A stretch of DNA of 64,000 nt. It comes from Linanthus parryae (lineage: Eukaryota > Streptophyta > Magnoliopsida > Ericales > Polemoniaceae). Positions within the stretch are counted from its first letter, which is position 1. Each line of letters begins with the position of its first letter. Below, piece after piece: positions 55,027 through 64,000 of the stretch. The stretch covers positions 3,029,501 through 3,093,500 of the forward strand of contig JALGPY010000035.1 in NCBI GenBank assembly GCA_023055425.1. Reading direction: 5' to 3'. Both the position numbers and the translations under genes were made by a program. The notes below the pieces were generated by a model, which worked only from the letters and a program-made list of their open reading frames with translations, was not told the origin of the DNA and did no database searches.

Positions 55027-56539
55027 TGTAGGGTTTTGATCATGGATACGCAGTGGAATAAACAATAATTTATCCGATCAAAACCCTCGAAGGATCACAG
55101 TAAGAGAATTCATAACGATAGTAAAGGATTTGTAATAGTCACCTTGTAAATCTCATGTGATGACTTCAAACGCGAAAAGTATCACGTCTCTACGGTTGAT
55201 TTACGCCTAGGATTGAGATCTAGATCCTCCAAATCCTTTTTCTAGCTAGGAACGATGGAGGAGGAAGAAGAAATTACGCAAAGAATCACCAAGGAAGAGG
55301 GTTCGGGCCCTCTTGGTGGCCGACGGGTAGAGGGGCGGCAATAGGAGGGCTTCGGCCTCCTTTTGTTGCTCTGTCTCTCCTTGCTTTATTCTCATCTACT
55401 CTATTTATGTAGATGTGTAGAGAAACTAAGCTAGGAGAGTTCTTTATATAGTCCAACAACTCCTTGTCCTACTACATAAAGGACCCCTCTCCTAATCCTA
55501 CTCATGTAAGGATTAGTTACTTTTGAAAACTAGTCCTAATCATGTCTCTACATGAATAAGTCCACCTTGGCAAATCCTAATCATGCCTATACATGGATTA
55601 GTCCAACTTGCATATTAGTCCTACTAAGTTAGCAAGTTGTTGCGATTTGATCCTTCTTATTAATTAATCATATTACTTAATTCCCAAGTCTAGTTCAATC
55701 ATATATGGCGTGTGACCCCATAGGTTTCTACTTCGTTGGTAGTAACTATTTACTAATATGGAGCGGCCTCTAGAAAGACATCCATTCTAGCCAACTAATA
55801 GAAATAGTCATCAGACAAACCTTGTGCAAGTATTGTCTCATCCCTTTGTCTCAATATCCGGTTAGGACACGAGACATACAAGTCACACGCGTTTATCCAA
55901 TCCGTAGTTCCCCAATCTAGGAAATAGTCTTATTCGTGCAAATAACATCAATATCCTATATTGGTTTATTTGAGTCTGGCCAGACATTCTATAAGCACTA
56001 TCATATATTGGTTTACGATTCATTATGTTTTCTCCCGTTATGTGGAGGGGGGGGGGGGACGAATTCTATCAACACCACTACAATATCTAAGCTTGCTTCC
56101 TATTGTATCCGGTACGCGCCTTTATGACTACCCATTCACGGTGTAGCGTTTGACGCTACCAAAACACAATACTCCACAACTAGATGATCTAGTGACTTCA
56201 AGTATAAGGATGACAATACCTTTGTCACCGCGAGAAGAACTTGTGACTTTACATAACTTGTATGTAGCTTTCTGGGAGATGGGTCAATCCAGTATGCCAT
56301 TACTCCTAATGCATACCCATGTGTTGGATCGTGATATCTCCATATCAATCCAACCCCATACTAGTATATAATTGATTGTCGTGATAATCAATATAATCGA
56401 CTAGGGATATTTTCAGAATATAACATTTATATTCTAAGGACTTCATTCATGTTAACATATCTCCATATCGATAACATAATGAATCGTAAATCCATAAATG
56501 TCACAAGAATTTGATTGCCTCTAGTGCAAAATTCCAACA
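55027..56539 (-). mobile_element. Solo LTR of another Copia element, reversed
   Basis: 1513 bp with TG...CA ends and the 5-bp duplication CAGAA (55022-55026 and 56540-56544). It interrupts the Sire-E protease just before the active site; the flanking protein frame is continuous when the insert is ignored. Read on the minus strand it begins TGTTGGAATTTTGCACTAG, a common start of plant Copia LTRs, and has a TATA-like CTATATAAAGAAC at about 55458-55446. No internal element sequence, hence solo. It contains a G-run at 56046-56058. Confidence 0.85.
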
Positions 56540-56544
56540 CAGAA

Positions 56545-56917
56545 ATGCTTTTTGGACAGTGGATGTTCCAGGCATATGAGTGGAAAGATAACTTTATTCA
56601 CTGATCTTAAAGAGCAGTCTGGAGGAACAATCACAATTGGTGACAAATAAAAAGGAAATATAATTGGTATTGGAAGCATTGGTTATGGTTCTGCAAGTAC
56701 AATTTTCGATGCTTATTTGGTAGATGGTTTGAAATATAATTTTCTTAGTATATCTCAATTATGTGATAGAGGTAAAATAGTGGTTTTTGACAAGGAGAAA
56801 TGTGTGGTGCAAGATGAGAAATCTAGAAATTGCATACTCACTGCTCCTAGGTCACATAATATCTATGCTTTTAGTGCTAACTAAGTTGCAGGTGAAAGTC
56901 TGTAGTGTCTCAAAGCT
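56545..56917 (+). pseudogene. Sire-E aspartic protease
   Basis: Copia protease resuming after the solo LTR. The active-site words LDSGCSRHMSGK (D-S-G) follow directly at 56550-56590, then GGTITIGDK, stop, GNIIGIGSIG, VDGLKYNFLSISQLCDRG, KCVVQDEKSRNCILTAPRS. Two stops (near 56648 and 56882) inactivate it. Confidence 0.8.
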
Positions 56918-57582
56918 TTGAAGGAAGACTCAAAGCTTTGGAACAGAAAGCTTGGGCACATTAGCATGCACACTTTGAACAAGCTCATCTCAAAAGACTT
57001 GGTAAGAGGCTTACCAAACCTAAAGTTCAAATATGATGATATTTTTAAGGCATTTACACAAGGTAAACAAACAAAGAGTTCGTTCAAGAAAAAGAACTTT
57101 GTAAGTACTTCCAGACCTTTATAATTGATTCATATGGACTTGTGTGGTCCTATGAGGGTTCAGACTCCGAAAGGTAAGAAATATATGCTTGTTGTGGTAG
57201 ATGATTACTCTATATTTACATGGGTTATGTTTATTAGAGACAAGTCCGAAGCATTATCTGAATTCTCAAAGCTTTGTAGAGAGCTTCAAACTTTGAAAAC
57301 CTTACTTGTTGCATCTATTAGAAGTGATCATGGTAGAGAATTTGATCAGCTAGATTTTTATTTATTCTCTGCAAAGCATGGCATCTCACACAATTTTTCT
57401 GCACCTAGAACGCCTCAACAGAATGTAGTAGTCGAGAGGAAGAGTAGGACACTTGAAGATACGTCTAGAACCATACTACTTGAATGTAATTTGCCAAAGT
57501 ATTTGTAAGAAGAAGTTGTTAACACTGCCAATTATGTGCTGAATAGATGCTTGATTAGACCTATTTTTGAAGAAAACTCCTT
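56918..57582 (+). pseudogene. Sire-E GAG-pre-integrase and integrase
   Basis: 56918-57121 reads LKEDSKLWNRKLGHISMHTL, then KAFTQGKQTKSSF (the CxxC cysteines are changed to Phe/Ala). After a stop, 57125-57505 holds the catalytic core: HMDLCGPMRVQTPKGKKYML, VVDDYSIFTWVMF, RSDHGREFDQLDFY and TPQQNVVVERKSRTLEDTSR. All three acidic residues are there, but Gly of QQNG is Val. A stop near 57508 and a frameshift near 57565 follow. Confidence 0.82.
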
Positions 57583-58228
57583 ATGAACTTTTCAAAGGCA
57601 GGAACCCAAAGTTTTTATTATTTTAAGTCTTTTGTTTGTACTTGTTTTGTGCATAATAATGGCAAGGATAATCTTGGTAAGTTTGATGGTAGAAGTGACG
57701 AAGGTGTGTTTCTTGGTTTTTCTCAAACTAGCAAGGCTTATAGAGTTTTCAATAAGAGAACTACGATTGTTGAAGAGAACATTCATGTGATTTTTGATGA
57801 AAGTACTGATGATTCCTTGAGTGAAAGTTTTTCAGATCTCAACTTGAATAAGTATGAGGCAGAAGATGATGGTCAAAAAAGAGAAAAGAAGCAAAAATAT
57901 CATGCACGAACAGCCAGAAAAATCTTAAGGCCTTGGCCATCCTACTGAGCCAAAATCTCAAAGCCTTGAGACTGAGATTGACAGAACATATGATGCTCCC
58001 ACTATTGTGTCAAGATCTCAGAGCCTTGAAGGATCATATACCTGAAAACCAAGGAAGAAGTTCAAATACTTATTAGATCATCATGCAAAGAACATTATCT
58101 CAGATCCATCAACTGGAACACATACAAGAGGGAATCTAAAGAATCTTTGTGCATTTAGTGCTTTTGTATCTCTTATTGAGCCTAAAAATGCAAAGGAGAC
58201 ACTAGAAGATGCAGATTGGATCATTGCA
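57583..58228 (+). pseudogene. Sire-E integrase C-terminus and RT linker
   Basis: 57583-57945 reads FVHNNGKDNLGKFDGRSDEG, VFLGFSQTSKAYRVFNKRT and VIFDESTDDSLSESFSDLN, the usual Copia integrase end. After frame changes comes the linker with Ser/Glu-rich and CAAAGCCTTGAGA-type words (57960, 58015), then NIISDPSTGTHTRGNLKNLC-like wording and KETLEDADWIIAMQNELNEF into RT. Confidence 0.7.
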
Positions 58229-58661
58229 ATGCAGAATGAGCTGAATGAGTTTGAAAGGAAAAAGTTTTGGAACTTGGTTCCACGACAAAAGACTCAATCT
58301 GTTATTGGAACAAGATGTGTATTCAGGAACAAACTTGATGAAAATGGCAAGGTTGTGAGGAATAAAGCCAGACTTGTGGCACAGGGATATAATCATGAGG
58401 AAAGAATTTATCATGACGAGACATTTTCTCCTGTTTCCAGAGTTTTCAAGTTTAATGTGCAAGGAGTTTGAAATGAGCTTGATGGGAGAACTCAATTTCT
58501 TTCTTGGACTTCATGTTCATAAAATGAAGAAAATAATATTTGTACATCAAGGGAAGTATACCAAGGACTTCTTGAACAAGTATAACATGTCTCAGTCTAA
58601 GGTATTGAAGACTCCAATGAGTTAATCTCTGTCCTTAGACAAGGACACAAGTGGTAAGAGT
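58229..58661 (+). pseudogene. Sire-E RT with the catalytic core deleted
   Basis: 58229-58450 reads KFWNLVPRQKTQSVIGTRCV, FRNKLDENGKVVRNKARLVA and DETFSPVSRV. At about 58446 it jumps to SLMCKEFEMSLMGELNFFLG, so about 330 bp with the FQMDVK and YVDD motifs are missing. KYTKDFLNKYNMSQSKVLKT follows, and a second, shorter deletion lies near 58676 before RPHIMFSVCMCARF. RT activity is therefore lost. Confidence 0.82.
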
Positions 58662-59306
58662 GTGAATCAAAAGGAATGTAGACCACATATTATGTTTAGT
58701 GTATGTATGTGTGCAAGGTTTGAAGCAGATCCTAAGGAAATTCATTTGACAGCTATTAAGAGTATCTTCAGATATTTGAATGGAACCAAAGACTTGGGGA
58801 TTTGGTATCTAAGAAGAACTAATTTCTTGTTGAGTGGTTATTCAGATGCAGACTTTGCAGGTTACAAAGTGGATAGAAAGCGTAATTCTGGATGCTGTCA
58901 ATTTCTTGGCTCATCATTAATCAGTTGGCATTCAAAGAAGAAAAATTCAGTAGCCTTGTCAACTGCAGAAGCTGAATACATTGCAGTTGGTGCTTGTTGT
59001 TCTCAAGTTCTTTGGATTGCTCAACAATTGAGGGATCTTGGATATGATTTCATAAGTGTGCCTATTAACTGTGATAATACTAGTGCCATTTCAATATCAA
59101 AGAATCCAGTGCAACATTCAAGAACTAAGCATATAGATGTGAGACATCATTTTAAAAGGGATCATGCTGAGAAAGGTGATGTACCTTTATATTTTATTTC
59201 AACTTCTATGCAGATAGTTGATATTTTCACTAAACATTTTCCAGACGAAAGGTTTGCAACCCTACGGCTTGAATTGGGTATGCTAAACAAGGATGAATTG
59301 GTTTAG
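58662..59306 (+). pseudogene. Sire-E RNase H (open reading frame intact)
   Basis: Open for 214 residues to the pol stop. SGYSDADFAGYKVDRKRNSG (first Asp), ALSTAEAEYIAVGACCSQVL (Glu), NCDNTSAISISKNPVQHSR (Asp), HIDVRHHFKRDHAEKGDV and IVDIFTKHFPDERFATLRLE cover the full Copia RNase H and tail. It is the best kept pol domain among the Sirevirus-like copies here, but it lacks a functional RT upstream. It shows what Ath-1 and Ath-2 interrupted in Sire-C and Sire-D. Confidence 0.88.
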
Positions 59307-59741
59307 GGGGAGGATTAGTTCTTGTCTTATTTGTGAAAGTCTCAAAGCCTTGAGATCATACATTCTTAAGCCTTGAAAGTATGCTTCAAAGCTTTGAATC
59401 TTTCTGCCAGCCTTGAAGTTTCTCAAAGCTTTGAACCACTGTTTCAAAGCTATGAGTAATATGTTGTGTTATATTGTTTAAAAATTATATCATGAAATAT
59501 TTTGTGATATATTTTTATGAATTTGCATAATATTCGACATGTTCAGAGGATTTTGACTAAATATCCCAAAATATTTCAATCGAATATTTTTAAATCAATT
59601 TTGCGTGCAGTTCTTTTTCATTCCGACTCTTCTACCTAATTAAGCAACCTTCATGGCTTATTCTCACATTCTTCACCTTTTTATATCCATCTATATCTCT
59701 CTCTCAATTTATTTCCTTGACCCTCTGAAACCCTAATCCCA
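59305..59741 (+). other. Sire-E first PPT and palindrome-rich spacer
   Basis: AGGGGGAGGA (59305-59314) follows the pol stop. The next 150 bp carry at least six palindromic words: CTCAAAGCCTTGAGA (59341), TTAAGCCTTGAAA (59368), CTTCAAAGCTTTGAA (59384), CTCAAAGCTTTGAA (59423), TTTCAAAGCTATGAG (59441) and a half-site at 59411. No coding sequence. Confidence 0.7.
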
Positions 59742-61409
59742 ATGGAGCCCAAATCTGAGAGGATTAAGGAGCAAGGTCAGAGTTCTGGTAAGAGGGTGAA
59801 GATGAAGGCTAACAGACAAATCACTAATCAAGGATCAAATTCAGAGGCTACAACTAGCATTCAAGAAGCCTCCCCTCCTTTAAGAAGATCAAGAAGGGAA
59901 AATCAGTCTAAGAAGAGGTTCAAGAAGATGGAATTGAATCTGATTCTGAGACAGAAGAGGTTGTGAAAGACAAGGAGAAGAAGGGTAAAAAAAAGAGATC
60001 AGTCAAGAAAGAAGAGAGAGGTTAGTGGAGTGAAGAAGACAGGTGAGAATAAGGGTATTCCATATCCAAAAGATAAGAAGCCACAGGTAGATAAGAAGTA
60101 TCCACCATCAGAGAAGAAGAAAGTAAAGCATAGTTCTATGAACATCAATAAAGCTGCTGTATATGGTAAGCACTTGTTTCCTTAATCTTGGTTCATTTAT
60201 TCTCAGGTTAAATCATTTTGGATGGATGTTTATGCTTCTTCAAAGATAGCTTTTTGTAGTCTTATAAGTGATGAGCTGTTGGAGAAATTAGACACAGACT
60301 ACATTAAGAGTTTAAGAAATGGTAAGATGTTGAATCCACCCTCTGAGGCTTATCCTAGATGGACTAGGTAGTTTTATTTGAACTTGGTTCAAGATATTGA
60401 TGACAATGAGAGTTACGTTTTAACTTCTAAATTTACTGGAATTGATATGAGGCTTGATCATAGGGTTTTCTCCAATTTTTTGGGCATTCCTAGGAAGTAT
60501 AGGATTCATGAGCATCCTGAGAGAAAAGGAGTATTTGGAGAAGGCAAGATCTTTGTTTTTCTTGGAGGGAAAACCAACTGGACCCATGTAGTTAACACAT
60601 TCAGTATTGAACTGTGAAGCCAAAATTATTTTCTCAATTATCATGAGGTGTGTAGTTCCAAGAGAGCATTCCAAATAGTTGGTGATAGACAAAATTTTGA
60701 TCTTGATGTATCTGATTTTTCAAGGCTTTGAGATGATTTGCCCACTGTGATCATGAAACATATGGTGTATTGTTGCACTAGAACCAGGACTCACTCATTG
60801 CATTATGCTAATCTGTTGCCTTTGTTCTTTAAACACTTTGGAGTTTCTTTGAAAAATGAGGAGAAAATTACAAGTGGTTTTGGGTTGGTGGATGAAGCTT
60901 CACTTCAAAGGATTGGAGTTTCTTTGAAAAACAAGGATGCATTGGTCGAGACTATTAAAGGCAAGTGGAAGTTTTGTTCTGATTTGTCTGCAAAGGAATT
61001 AAAGGAGAATGAGTAGATCAAACCTAGAGCAGTTACAACATCAAAATCTTCTGGTAGTGTGGATTTTTCTCAGGTTATTGATAGAGTTGAATTACTGGAG
61101 AATGGTGTTGAAGATCTTAGACAAGGTCTTTTTGATTTGTCTATTGATTTTGCGAAGTTCAAGGGTTTGGTGAACTCAAAGTTCGATGTGATCATCAAAG
61201 GTTCGAACATAAAGAAGATACCATCTTCCAAAAGCAGAGACAGTAGCATTGATTCATATGGTTTGTATTTAAGATCTTGTGTGCTGTGTTTTTATGAAAC
61301 AAAGTGTTATATGCTGCTTTTTATATTGTCTAGTCTTACTGGTGTGTTTGAGTTGCACAAAATCCAGGAAATCTTGGATAATCAATATTTTTTGTTTTGT
61401 CTTTCATGA
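59742..61409 (+). pseudogene. Sire-E extra 3' ORF region
   Basis: Reading frames at the position of the additional Sirevirus ORF. 59742-59963 is a Ser/Lys/Arg-rich N-terminus (MEPKSERIKEQGQSSGKRV). A Lys-rich stretch follows in another frame to about 60130. 60378-60614 reads DNESYVLTSKFTGIDMRLDH and FSNFLGIPRKYRIHEHPERK. 60738-61013 reads HSLHYANLLPLFFKHFGVSL. 61059-61409 begins with a coiled coil (QVIDRVELLENGVEDLRQGL). Several stops and frame changes occur. The middle part resembles, weakly, the core of plant transposon proteins found in such ORFs; a true envelope role cannot be claimed. No clear signal peptide or fusion-type segment is seen. Confidence 0.6.
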
Positions 61410-61419
61410 AGGAGGAGAT
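61410..61419 (+). other. Sire-E terminal polypurine tract
   Basis: AGGAGGAGAT directly before the LTR start TGATAGATC, at the same position as the AAGGGGGAGAT tract of Sire-C. Confidence 0.65.
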
Positions 61420-62844
61420 TGATAGATCAGAAGCTCTTGAGTATTGAATGAGTTCATAAACGTAGGGGGAGATTTGGTTCCTTGATGATGAAAGCCAAAT
61501 CAGAAGTTAAGAAACAACACTAAGTAAAAAAGCTTTGACATACTGTAGTGTTCATATGTTTATATTGTGTTTATATGTTTATGTGTTTGCAGGACTATTG
61601 AATGGATTGCATAATGAGTTTATCATTCACTAATGAATTCCGAAAATATTATTGAGTATTGTTTTGGCAGGTATAGCACATGTTACAGGTTTGAGCATCA
61701 AGGCTCACACTTGTGAACTAGCAGTCAAAGCTCAAAAGTTTTGAAATTTTTCTTATGACTGTATTCTGTTAAGTTCACTTAACTGATCTTTGTATGCAGG
61801 CTGGATTAGTTGGATTCAAAACTGAGTATTGATTTATTATAACTCTTTATTACTTATTTTATATTGATTCATTGTGATATCTACTCATTTGATTTTAGAA
61901 ATTGAATTTAATCTAAGGCAAAATAAACCCAGTTTATCAGGAACTGTATGTCTGTGACGGATCAGATCTTGTTGTTGTTTTGTATAGATAATGTTTTATC
62001 TTTGTTTGTGAGTGTGTGCAGGTTTTTTGGCCGTTTCAACGTTCATAAACAACTCAGATACCTATCCTATCATAGGTGTTGAAAGAAGCATATTTGGGGA
62101 GAGGATTTATAGGAATTCAGTTCCTAAAATCTCTCAGAGTTGTTGCAGACTGTTGATAAAAGCTGAGTTTGAATTTCAAACAAAGATAGATATGAAGAGA
62201 GGCTGATCAATGTGGGTTTTTAAGAGAGTTACGAACATGAGAGATCAAGTTACACAACTCTTCAAACAATCAGGCCAATCAACACTGCAGCAATTGAAGA
62301 TCATTCATCAAATCATAAGAACACTTCAAGGCTTCATTAGCTTATTATTTATGAGTTCTTCTACTTGTACTCAATTGTATTATTCATTATATATTTTTAA
62401 AACCTCACAGAACTTAGTAGTTTGGTTGTTCAAGTGAACAACAAAAGACTCTTATTGTTTAAACAGATTGTAGCTGGTAACTAGATAGGTTGGGAACCAC
62501 AAGCTGTGTAAGTGTAAGGTAGCTCACTTAGGCTTGAGATCTAGCTCTAGATCTGGGTGATTAATAAAAAGTTGTATTGAAATCCTGGAGGGATCAGATC
62601 CCTCAAGCAGAGACTAGGTCCAGTTGTGACTGAACTCTGTAAAAATTCCTATGTCCTTGTTATTTATTTTGATTTCTTTTCATTACAGTTAATAAAAGGC
62701 AGCTCCAAAGCTTTGGAGGATTTCCAATCTCAAAGCTTCTTTGAGTAGCAATTATATTTCTAGCACCTCAAATCTTTTTCCATGCTCTATTCAACCCCCC
62801 CCCCCCCTCACTCTAGAGTATTTGATCATCTTTATTTAATTACA
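61420..62844 (+). repeat. Sire-E 3' LTR
   Basis: Homologous in layout to LTRs A-D: an internal PPT-like TAGGGGGAGA near 61462, AGAACACTTC- and GAGATCTAG-type words, GATCCCTCAAGCAGAGACTAG, then a C-run (62797-62811) before CTCTAGAGTATTTGATC. It is diverged from the Sire-C LTRs. The end is placed at TACA near 62844; 62849 is also possible. Confidence 0.65.
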
Positions 62845-64000
62845 TTACAAACTTTCAACCCGCCATTGAATGCTCTTTTTTAATTATGCTATTTTATTTT
62901 CTTTTTTTTAGAAGATTTGTTCTATTTTCTAATTGTGTGTAAGTGTGTATATATTCATCTATATATAATATAAAATATGTATCCTATGAAAAGTAAAGTA
63001 GTAACCGATGGTGAGTCATGTTCTGAAATAGTTATGCCTCTTAATGAGAATTATTGAGGAGTAATAATCTAATAATTATCTTATTGGAAGTTACATGATA
63101 GGTATATAGATGTATACACACATATTTGAGAAACTCTCCTTGTGCACTCTCTTTGGAAACTCTCCACTAGAATTCGCCATGTGGTCTTATTTTTTTCTTA
63201 ATAAATTAAATATCCCCAATTAGTAAGAGAGAGATTTTTTTTATAACTTCCACGTCTCATATTTTTATGCCATGTTTGTAGGGTTTTTCTCCACATCATT
63301 TTTTTGAAAGATTTTTCTCCACATCTTTGGAACCGGCGATTATCATTTTTCTTTTTTTTTTAGAAAAAAAACTTAATCTAGTCTTACGTTACTATTATCA
63401 ATTTTCTAACAATAACTAAAAAATAAAAAGTATTGTTGATACTGGTGATTATCAATTTTCTTAAAATAACTAAACAAAAGTTTTGTCGTCATGTATATCC
63501 GCAACTATTTTCATCAGTAGTGTTTTCTTCAACATAATTGCCATACATTACTATTCCTGCTTCTACCAAAAACGTTGTCAAACAAAATCAATACTAATGT
63601 TAATGAGAAACAATGCTCAGTTACAATGTCAGGCTATTTTTTTTCAAAAGTTTGAACATGAACTCGAGTTCCCAAATTCTTCAACGACTATTTTTTTTCG
63701 CTCGGACCAATTAAACAAAAAGTTCCTGAAATAATGATATATGATCACGTACCTGTAATTTTAACTTCTCCTATTTTTTTTCTTTTAAGTATGTTTTCTG
63801 CTTTCTTTTTTCGTTCTCACGGATTACGGTAGAAGCGAGAAGAGTTTCAAAAAAAAAAAAAAGATTTTCCTTCAAGCAGAGTTTAAATGGAAGTTCACTC
63901 CATTTTGTAGTTATTTGCCGCCAATTTTGTTATGATCAACTAGCGGTGAAAATAGTTGAGTTTCAATACTTCTTATCTTTTTAGTTATTTTAAGAAAATT
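62845..64000. other. AT-rich flank, nothing recognised
   Basis: About 1.15 kb rich in A/T runs. No protein family wording, LTR ends or tandem structure recognised. The open stretch at 63483-63734 has no domain and is treated as chance. Confidence 0.5.

Larger units (their letters stand above)
54427..62844 (+). mobile_element. Sire-E: 5'-truncated Sirevirus-like element of a different subfamily
   Basis: Gag coiled coil to 3' LTR of a Sirevirus-like Copia related to, but clearly diverged from, Sire-C/D. Its palindromic words are mostly AGCT-centred. It carries a reversed solo LTR of another Copia (55027-56539), has lost the RT catalytic core, and keeps a long intact RNase H and a larger extra 3' ORF region than Sire-C. 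The 5' LTR, PBS and gag start are missing at the fusion with Ath-2. The 3' end is set by the LTR end near 62844; no target duplication can be checked. Confidence 0.78.

Noticed and set aside
60378..61016. Reading the extra 3' ORF of Sire-E as a true envelope gene
   Set aside because: No signal peptide, membrane anchor or fusion-like segment can be seen in this broken copy.
63483..63734. 83-residue open stretch in the right flank
   Set aside because: AT-rich, no domain and no context; chance length.

Overview
The window is plant nuclear DNA made almost entirely of nested LTR retrotransposons. I see no ordinary host gene, rRNA or tRNA. The evidence for a plant is the set of element families (Ty1/copia Sirevirus-like, Ty1/copia RE1/Retrofit-like, Athila-like Ty3/gypsy, Tat/Ogre-like Ty3/gypsy) and a plant mobile domain (PMD) gene with four short GT-AG introns of 76-81 bp. 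The species cannot be told. Names used below: Cop units A-D (old minus-strand Copia), Sire-C, Sire-D and Sire-E (plus-strand Sirevirus-like), Ath-1 and Ath-2 (Athila-like), Tat-1.

Layout. (1) 1-29398: four head-to-tail copies of a minus-strand Copia fragment, joined near 3958, 7945 and 27512. Each copy has a Sirevirus-type LTR at the same integrase position, next to the same 5-bp target duplication CTTAG (CATAG in D). Units A and B hold solo LTRs (1947-3145, 5876-7106). Unit C holds a long element, Sire-C (9884-26674). Unit D begins an equivalent element, Sire-D (29399 onward). (2) Sire-C is split in its RNase H by Ath-1 (14799-23820, TSD GGTAT). Ath-1 encodes only gag and protease. (3) Sire-D is split at the same base by Ath-2 (from 33546), so the nested structure was duplicated as a block. 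(4) Ath-2 is split in gag by Tat-1 (35563-50291, 14.7 kb, TSD CCATC), the youngest and best preserved element. (5) Ath-2 stops abruptly at 54426, where it is fused to a different Sirevirus-like element, Sire-E (54427 to about 62844). Sire-E carries a reversed solo Copia LTR (55027-56539, TSD CAGAA). (6) 62845-64000 is AT-rich flank without recognisable content.

The most interesting unit is Tat-1. On the plus strand it has gag-protease, then RT, RNase H, a second archaeal-type RNase H and integrase. Next comes an array of about 16 hairpin-forming 55-bp repeats, and then a five-exon gene on the opposite strand (44655-48954) encoding a PMD protein with a basic/acidic linker and coiled-coil tail. 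All splice junctions keep frame; one in-frame TAG interrupts the PMD. The second striking pattern is a short palindromic word (TTTCAAGGCCTTGAAA and its AGCT-centred form) scattered through LTRs, coding regions in two reading frames and 3' UTRs of the Sirevirus-like elements.

Inferred order of events: Copia, Sirevirus insertion, tandem amplification with LTR-LTR recombination in A and B, Ath insertion in Sire-C, block duplication C to D, Tat-1 insertion into Ath-2, and a deletion or rearrangement joining Ath-2 to Sire-E. Apart from the Tat-1 reading frames, nearly all coding regions are broken by stops, frameshifts and deletions.
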